DNA of 64,000 nucleotides, taken from assembly GCA_013298985.1 (NCBI GenBank), contig JAAFJS010000002.1:26562-90561 (forward strand), read 5' to 3'. Below are positions 59,057 through 64,000 of the stretch, piece by piece. The position numbers and the translations under genes were made by a program. The DNA is from Cytophagales bacterium. GTDB taxonomy: Bacteria; Bacteroidota; Bacteroidia; Cytophagales; Thermoflexibacteraceae. Position 1 is the stretch's first letter, and each line of letters opens with the position of its first letter. Under the pieces are notes generated by a model. That model worked only from the letters and a program-made list of their open reading frames with translations. It searched no databases and was not told the DNA's origin.

Positions 59057-59439
59057 GTGAAATCAAAGATTTAATAGAAAAATCTAATAAAAGTATAGAA
59101 GCTGCTACACTACTTTTAAGTGAAGGTTTTACAGAGTTTTCAGTAGGCAGGTCTTATTATGCCATGTTTTATTTAGTTGAAACACTATTGATTACAAGAG
59201 ATTTATTTGCCAAAACTCATTCGGGGGCAATAGGGCTTTTTAATAAAGAATTTATCAAAACAGGAATTTTTGATGTAGAATGGAGTGAACATTTGGCAAG
59301 TGCATTTGATGCAAGAAGTAAGGGAGATTATGAGGTAGGTAGTGTAGTAGATGCCAACTCAGCGAAAGAGATTTTAGAAAAAGCTATTTTATTTAAAAAG
59401 ATGATAACCAATTATTTAACAGAGAATAATTTTATTTAA
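59053..59439 (+). CDS. HEPN-domain protein, second MNT-HEPN pair
   Basis: A 128-residue helical HEPN protein: SVGRSYYAMFYLVETLL, then KTHSGAIGLFNKEFIKTGIF and FDARSKGDYEVGSV. As in the first pair, Tyr rather than His occupies the expected position of the Rx4-6H motif (R-S-Y-Y-A-M-F-Y), so RNase activity is uncertain. Overlaps the MNT gene by 4 bases. Located directly before ftsQ. Confidence 0.78.
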   Translation: MSEIKDLIEKSNKSIEAATLLLSEGFTEFSVGRSYYAMFYLVETLLITRDLFAKTHSGAIGLFNKEFIKTGIFDVEWSEHLASAFDARSKGDYEVGSVVDANSAKEILEKAILFKKMITNYLTENNFI

Positions 59440-59494
59440 CTAAGAATAAATTTTTGATTATCAATATTTTATATTAAAAACATTCTTAATTCCA

Positions 59495-59513
59495 GACGGT
59501 TCGCCGCTGCGAT
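59495..59513 (-). repeat. Dispersed ACGGCGAACCGT-type repeat (inverted copy)
   Basis: Reverse complement of the repeat at 58583-58602 (GACGGTTCGCCGCTGCGAT). It precedes ftsQ by about 20 bases. Confidence 0.6.
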
Positions 59514-59534
59514 TTCTAATTCCAAATTGATAAA

Positions 59535-60299
59535 ATGATGAAACTAAAACTTTGGGTAAAAATATTTTTGGGGTCTATGGCAGTGCTAACCGCAGTAGCG
59601 TTTGCGAGTTTATTCAGCAATAGCGACAAGCCGTACAGCAATGTGATAGTCAAGATTGACAAAGCAACTGCGCCAAACCTCATCAATGAAAATCGGGTAC
59701 GGAAAATCATTGATGGACAGGGAGTTCAGCAAACGGCGGAGGGTAAGCTGCTCAATGCGGACTTGGCGGAAATTGAGAAAAAAATAGAAGAAGAAGCGGG
59801 CTTTGTGTCTGACTGTCAGGTATCAAGGGACTTGAAAGGGAACTTGGTGGTCAATATTATTCCTTCGCAGCCGATTGCCAGAATGGTCAAAAACGATGGC
59901 AAAGGCAACTATATGGGCAAGGAAGGGGAGTTTTTGCCACTTTCGCCTGACTATACGCCAAGGGTAATTTTGCTCACAGGCAAGGGCATGGAGCATATTT
60001 ACGACAAAGAAAGCAAGCTGACAAAAAACTTGGGGAAGTCTTTGTTTCAGTTTTTGAAATACATTGAGAATGAGCCATTTTGGAAGGCACAAATCACCGA
60101 AATTGACATTGACGAATACGATAACTTGACGATATATCCACAAGTGGGAAACCATGCGATTGAGTTTGGCTTGGTAGATGACTACCCTGCGAAATTGGAA
60201 AAGCTACGACTTTTTTATGACCAAATCGTTCCCGCCAAAGGTTGGAATAAGTATAAAAAGGTGAAGTTAGGTTTTGATAATCAGATAGTTTGTGAGTAA
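59535..60299 (+). CDS. ftsQ: Cell division protein FtsQ
   Basis: A 254-residue bitopic protein: short cytoplasmic N-terminus, one membrane segment (about 8-26) and a periplasmic part with a POTRA-like region (VIVKIDKATAPNLINENRVRKII...) and beta domain (EEEAGFVSDCQVSRDLKGNLVVNIIPSQPIARM). FtsQ scaffolds FtsB and FtsL at the division site. Identification rests on topology, beta-domain pattern and its place before ftsA. The gap before it no longer contains murC. Confidence 0.88.
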   Translation: MMKLKLWVKIFLGSMAVLTAVAFASLFSNSDKPYSNVIVKIDKATAPNLINENRVRKIIDGQGVQQTAEGKLLNADLAEIEKKIEEEAGFVSDCQVSRDLKGNLVVNIIPSQPIARMVKNDGKGNYMGKEGEFLPLSPDYTPRVILLTGKGMEHIYDKESKLTKNLGKSLFQFLKYIENEPFWKAQITEIDIDEYDNLTIYPQVGNHAIEFGLVDDYPAKLEKLRLFYDQIVPAKGWNKYKKVKLGFDNQIVCE

Positions 60300-60380
60300 T
60301 ACACGCCCCACCCTCCCCAAAGGATAGGGGTAAGGGGGGCAAAAAAATATAAAATGCAAATTAAAGTAACAGCAACGAAC

Positions 60381-61697
60381 ATGAACGAAAAAATTGTAGT
60401 AGGACTTGACATTGGTACGACAAAAATTTGTGCGATGGTTGGTCGCATCAATGAGTACGGTAAATTGGAAATTTTGGGTGTGGGCAGAGCTAATTCCGAC
60501 GGAGTGAAGGAAGGAATAGTGTCCAATATCCATAAAACAACGGACAGCATTGCCCAAGCGATTGAGGAAGCCGAAAATGCCTCTGGCATCAAAATCGGAA
60601 TCGTCAATGTGGGTATCGCAGGCAAGCATATCAAAAGTTTCAGACATCGCGGCAGTATCACCCGCAACTCTGACAATGACGAAATTACGTTAGAGGACTT
60701 GAACCGCCTTAACAACGATATGTATCGCATTGTTACTGAGCCTGGTACAGAGATTATTCACGTGATGCCACAGCACTACATCGTGGATTACGAGGAGCAT
60801 ATCAAAGACCCTGTGGGCATGGCGGGCGTGAAGTTAGAAGCTGATTTTCACATCATTACGGCGCAGACTAATGCCATCAAGAACATCAAACGCGCCGTAG
60901 AACGCGCAGGGCTGAAAATAGACAACTTGATTTTGGAGCCGCTTGCCTCGAGCTTGGCGGTACTTAGCGAAGAAGAAAAGGAAGCAGGCATTGCGCTGGT
61001 CGATATTGGCGGTGGCACAACGGACATTGCTATTTTTTATGATGGCATCATTCGTCATACCGCAGTGATTCCTTTTGGCGGCGATATTGTAACTTCGGAC
61101 ATCAAGCATGGCTGTCAAGTGCTTGACAATCAGGCAGAATTACTCAAAACAAGATTTGGAAACTCGCTTTCTGACGAGGCAACAGATAATGAGGTAATTT
61201 CGATTCCTGGTATTCGCGGCAGAACGCCCAAAGAAATTTCTATCAAAAATCTTTCTCGAATTATCGAGGCAAGAATGGAGGAAATCATTGACTTGGTTCA
61301 TTCTGAAATTACACGTTCAGGCTACACCAATCGCCTCGCAGGAGGGATTGTGATTACGGGCGGTGGAGCGCAACTGCTTAATTTACAGCCATTTTTTGAG
61401 TTCAAAACTGGTTTGGATACACGAATTGGCTATCCTAATGAACATTTGGGCAAAAACAAAGACGAAATGGTGAAATATCCGATGTATGCGACAACGGTGG
61501 GATTAGTGCTGGCGGGCTTCAAAACAATAGATGAGCGCGAGGAAAACTACCTCAAAAACGCACATCAGGCGTACGCACCTGCACATGCGGGTAAGCAACC
61601 ACAAGCAAAACAGCAATCCAAAGGCGATTTTTTCAGCAATATTGTTCGCAAAACAAAGGAATTGCTCATTGATGATTTTGATGAAAGAAACTACTAA
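60381..61697 (+). CDS. ftsA: Cell division protein FtsA
   Basis: About 438 residues from ATG 60381 (MNEKIVVGLDIGTTKI); an in-frame ATG at 60354 would add nine residues. An actin-like ATPase with nucleotide motifs GLDIGTTKICAMVG and LVDIGGGTTDIAIF. It tethers FtsZ to the membrane through a C-terminal amphipathic helix, here VRKTKELLIDDFDE, after a long Gln/Lys-rich linker (about 405-425). Follows ftsQ by a short GC-rich spacer. Confidence 0.95.
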   Translation: MNEKIVVGLDIGTTKICAMVGRINEYGKLEILGVGRANSDGVKEGIVSNIHKTTDSIAQAIEEAENASGIKIGIVNVGIAGKHIKSFRHRGSITRNSDNDEITLEDLNRLNNDMYRIVTEPGTEIIHVMPQHYIVDYEEHIKDPVGMAGVKLEADFHIITAQTNAIKNIKRAVERAGLKIDNLILEPLASSLAVLSEEEKEAGIALVDIGGGTTDIAIFYDGIIRHTAVIPFGGDIVTSDIKHGCQVLDNQAELLKTRFGNSLSDEATDNEVISIPGIRGRTPKEISIKNLSRIIEARMEEIIDLVHSEITRSGYTNRLAGGIVITGGGAQLLNLQPFFEFKTGLDTRIGYPNEHLGKNKDEMVKYPMYATTVGLVLAGFKTIDEREENYLKNAHQAYAPAHAGKQPQAKQQSKGDFFSNIVRKTKELLIDDFDERNY

Positions 61698-61882
61698 TTT
61701 TAATGATGAGTTATGAATTATGAGTTATTATTTTTAAACAATTTAATAATGAGTAGTTTATAATTTAAGCAACAATAAATCATCAATTATTTTTTACTAT
61801 TTAACTGAATTTCATAGAGTTATGTAAGGGTAAGTTAAACTCATCACTCATAACTCACAACTCATAACTTAATTTTAGACCT

Positions 61883-63328
61883 ATGAAAGAGCGCGCTTAC
61901 GAATTTGATTATCCTGCCAATGATACCTCTATTATCAAGGTGATTGGCGTGGGCGGCGGCGGAAGCAATGCCGTAAACCACATGTTTCGCCAAGGTATCC
62001 GCGGCGTAGAGTTTTATGTTGCCAACACTGACATTCAGGCGTTGCAGATGAGTCCTATTCCTAACAAAATACAGATTGGCATCAACTCTACCAAGGGCTT
62101 GGGCGCAGGGGCAAACCCCGAAAGAGGCAAAACTGCCGCAATGGAAAACAAAGATGAAATTCGCAGCATTTTGGCAAACAATACCAAGATGGTTTTTATC
62201 ACCGCAGGCATGGGCGGCGGAACAGGTACAGGTGCTGCGCCTGTGATTGCGAGTATCGCCAAAGAAATGGGAATTTTGACCGTTGGGATTGTAACTTTTC
62301 CTTTCGGATTTGAGGGCAAACCCAAATACAAACGTGCCGAAGAAGGGCTGGCAGAGCTACGCGCCAACTGTGATGCGGTCATTGTGATTCTGAACAACCG
62401 TTTGAAGGAAATTTATGGCAATACTTCCGTCAAAGAGGCATTTAACCAAGCTGACGAAGTGCTGACCAAAGGCGCAAAATCTATTGCAGAAATCATTACG
62501 GTTTCTGGTTTGGTAAACGTTGATTTTGAGGACGTTAAAACGGTCTTGAAAGATTCGGGTGCGGCAGTGATGGGTTCTGCTACTATCGAAGGCGACAACC
62601 GCGCAAAGCGTGCCGTAGAACTGGCAATCAATTCGCCACTCCTGAACGATACAGATATTTTTGGCGCAAGGCATATCTTGGTCAGTATTACGGTAGCTGA
62701 TTTGGACAACTTCAAAATGACTGAATTAGAGGAAATTAACGAATACGTCCAAGAAAAAGCAGGCGAAGAAGCGGAGATTATTTTAGGACAGGCGATTGAC
62801 GAAACGCTGGGCGAGGCTATCACCGTAACGATTATTGCCACAGGTTTTGAGGGAAAAAGAAGCATTGAGCAAAAGAAAATCATGTATGATTTGCCTTCGC
62901 ACAAGATTCTCACTCCCAAAATCAAACTCGAATTAGAGGACGGCATGGACTTTTTTGACAGAGGAGATGAGGACATCAAGCCTGTGAAAAAAGAGGTCGT
63001 AATGCCTATGAAAAAGCCTGAGAAAGTTATTTTCCAGTTGGAAACGGACGATTATCGCAGCCTGAAAGAATACGAAGATGCTAAAAAAAAAGCAGATATT
63101 GATGTAAGTATTCAGATTCGCAAGGAGCAACTGCATAGTTTGCGGACTTTCAGCGAGTTAAGTAATGAGGAGTTCAATGAGAAAAAGGAAATTCCTGCCT
63201 ACCTCCGCAAGAAGGTAGAACTCAAAGAAACGCCTCACTCGTCAGAAAATAACCTTTCTCGCCTCAAAATCGGGGAAGACAACAGCGTACTGGGTGGCAA
63301 CAAATTTTTGCATGATAACGTGGATTAA
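61883..63328 (+). CDS. ftsZ: Cell division protein FtsZ
   Basis: A 481-residue tubulin-like GTPase that forms the division ring. N-terminal GTP-binding part has GVGGGGSNAVNHM and the tubulin signature AGMGGGTGTGAAPVIA. The T7 loop NVDFEDVKTVLKDSGAAVMG contains the catalytic Asp region. A long charged linker (about 335-430) leads to the conserved C-terminal peptide EIPAYLRKK, followed by an extra tail of about 40 residues to the end, longer than usual. It is the last gene of the cluster and is followed by a strong terminator about 100 bases later. Confidence 0.95.
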   Translation: MKERAYEFDYPANDTSIIKVIGVGGGGSNAVNHMFRQGIRGVEFYVANTDIQALQMSPIPNKIQIGINSTKGLGAGANPERGKTAAMENKDEIRSILANNTKMVFITAGMGGGTGTGAAPVIASIAKEMGILTVGIVTFPFGFEGKPKYKRAEEGLAELRANCDAVIVILNNRLKEIYGNTSVKEAFNQADEVLTKGAKSIAEIITVSGLVNVDFEDVKTVLKDSGAAVMGSATIEGDNRAKRAVELAINSPLLNDTDIFGARHILVSITVADLDNFKMTELEEINEYVQEKAGEEAEIILGQAIDETLGEAITVTIIATGFEGKRSIEQKKIMYDLPSHKILTPKIKLELEDGMDFFDRGDEDIKPVKKEVVMPMKKPEKVIFQLETDDYRSLKEYEDAKKKADIDVSIQIRKEQLHSLRTFSELSNEEFNEKKEIPAYLRKKVELKETPHSSENNLSRLKIGEDNSVLGGNKFLHDNVD

Positions 63329-63431
63329 GTTCAACGCTTAAGGTTTAAGGTAATTATTAAAGTAAGTCATTAATAATTAGTCATTTGTAATTAAAAAAGT
63401 TTACTACAATTTTCGAATTTGAAGAATATGG

Positions 63432-63467
63432 AACTTGCCTTTCTCTTTGGGAGAGGCAAGTTTTTTT
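63432..63467 (+). terminator. Terminator of the dcw cluster
   Basis: AACTTGCC (63432-63439), inner TCTC / GAGA pairs and GGCAAGTT (63455-63462) with a run of seven T. A nearly identical copy (CTTGCTTTTCTCTTTGGGAGGGGCAAGG) lies at 63633-63660. Confidence 0.8.
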
Positions 63468-63471
63468 GTGG

Positions 63472-63630
63472 TTATTTCTGGAAAGTGAACATTCCTTCTG
63501 CGGAGAGGTCTTCGTCTATTTCTTCCCAATGTACCCCTAAACCATTGGCTATCAGTCGCCAGTTATCTCTTTGAGCGGAGGTTGCATTTGCGAAGCGAGG
63601 AAACCACTGTAAGGGTGCGCCTACAGTGAG
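63472..63630 (-). pseudogene. C-terminal fragment of a DUF2442 protein
   Basis: The minus-strand frame reads LTVGAPLQWFPRFANATSAQRDNWRLI then HWEEIDEDLSAEGMF. This is the typical second half of DUF2442 proteins, which are small DNA-associated or TA-linked proteins of about 80-95 residues. The first 30-40 residues are missing because the frame runs into the second copy of the terminator sequence. Its DNA lies exactly between two direct copies of that terminator. Confidence 0.65.
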
Positions 63631-63632
63631 TC

Positions 63633-63668
63633 CTTGCTTTTCTCTTTGGGAGGGGCAAGGTTTTTTAC
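63633..63668 (+). repeat. Second copy of the ftsZ terminator sequence
   Basis: CTTGCTTTTCTCTTTGGGAGGGGCAAGGTTTTTTACG differs from the terminator at 63435-63470 by only a few bases. It could terminate transcription by itself. The direct repeat flanks the DUF2442 fragment. Confidence 0.7.
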
Positions 63669-63841
63669 GAAGATACAGAAAAGTTGGGGTTTTGTCAAAA
63701 AGGATAAGCAAAAGCCATACATCAAATTTCTGTGCATAAAAATTACAAAAGTTAATTTTTTCTTTATTTTTGAGGAAATTAAGAAATCCAGACGATTGCA
63801 TGGAAGAAAACGAAGAAAGAGGCTTAGTTAATAAAAATAAA

Positions 63842-64000
63842 GGCTCTTACCTAATCTTGGACTGATATTTTTCTGTATAAATTTAGGCAAAAAAGATGAT
63901 AAATATACAATTGCATAAAATATTGAATGTGAGCCTTTGCTGGGATATACTTCGCTCTATTCGTTGGGAAAGTGGGGTTTATTGTCCACATTGTGCCTCT
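63842..64000 (+). mobile_element. Left end of an IS1595-like element (cut by the window edge)
   Basis: The transposase frame begins at 63896 and runs out of the window. The DNA before it (GGCTCTTACC near 63842, followed by CTAATCTTGG) may be the left inverted repeat, but the other end is not visible, so the exact boundary is a guess. Confidence 0.45.
63896..64000 (+). CDS. IS1595-like transposase N-terminus (partial)
   Basis: Thirty-five codons from ATG 63896 read SLCWDILRSIRWESGVYCPHC near the end. A zinc-ribbon CPHC after WESGVYC is the usual beginning of IS1595-group transposases. The frame is open to the last base. Confidence 0.6.
   Translation, partial: MINIQLHKILNVSLCWDILRSIRWESGVYCPHCAS

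Noticed and set aside
63634..63831. 65-codon plus-strand frame after the DUF2442 fragment
   Set aside because: It begins inside the duplicated terminator and shows no family features.
1..64000. tRNA, rRNA or known riboswitch genes
   Set aside because: I looked for tRNA-like T-arm and CCA-end patterns and for conserved riboswitch cores and saw none; a covariance-model search would be needed to exclude weak cases.

Overview
The window looks like a chromosome segment of a Bacteroidota bacterium, probably of the Cytophagales type. Lineage clues are GSCFA, head-GIN and TM2 proteins, a KDPG-type DAHP synthase fused to chorismate mutase, a Bacteroidota-style FtsL and PBP with a C-terminal PASTA domain, promoters of the TTG / TAnnTTTG kind, weak or absent Shine-Dalgarno sequences and frequent TTG or GTG starts. 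No tRNA or rRNA gene was seen.

Region 1 (1-16.4 kb) is a loose set of mostly single genes: small secreted proteins and a truncated lipoprotein copy, a coiled-coil membrane protein, GSCFA, four unrecognised small genes, a TPR protein, a very large LysM protein whose transglycosylase-like domain lacks the catalytic Glu, a head-GIN lipoprotein, a sulfatase, a photolyase/cryptochrome and an acetylxylan-esterase-like hydrolase.

Region 2 (16.4-37.7 kb) holds housekeeping and metabolic genes: DAHP synthase/chorismate mutase, a solitary nuoC, an IS481-type remnant joined to a truncated gene, endonuclease V, TrpB2, an outer-membrane barrel, a gluconate-dehydrogenase-type pair (subunit 3 plus GMC oxidoreductase), a BNR-repeat protein, lon, a BioF-like enzyme, frr-pyrH and a UbiA prenyltransferase. 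The best new find is in front of the DAHP synthase gene. A 20-codon leader ORF with eight aromatic codons in nine (YFSFYYFWY) is followed by mutually exclusive antiterminator and terminator hairpins and preceded by a perfect promoter. This is a complete ribosome-mediated attenuator.

Region 3 (38.2-63.3 kb) is the division and cell-wall (dcw) cluster, all on the + strand: mraZ, rsmH, ftsL, ftsI, murE, mraY, ftsW, murG, ftsQ, ftsA, ftsZ. The order is canonical but murD and murC are missing from their usual places. Most gaps are stuffed with co-oriented accessory genes: an ISKra4-like insertion sequence, two nucleotidyltransferase/HEPN pairs, a broken AbiEii-like gene, three S23-type four-helix-bundle genes, a Y1 (REP-associated) transposase, a lipoprotein with a methyltransferase fold, an HD hydrolase, an arginyltransferase-like protein and TM2-type membrane proteins. 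The gaps also carry several families of short repeats. mraZ is preceded by three GTGG boxes at an exact 10-bp period touching a consensus promoter, which looks like MraZ autoregulation; a REP-like hairpin element sits in the predicted leader.

Region 4 (63.3-64 kb) has the ftsZ terminator, a DUF2442 fragment flanked by two copies of that terminator, and the start of an IS1595-like transposase running off the window.
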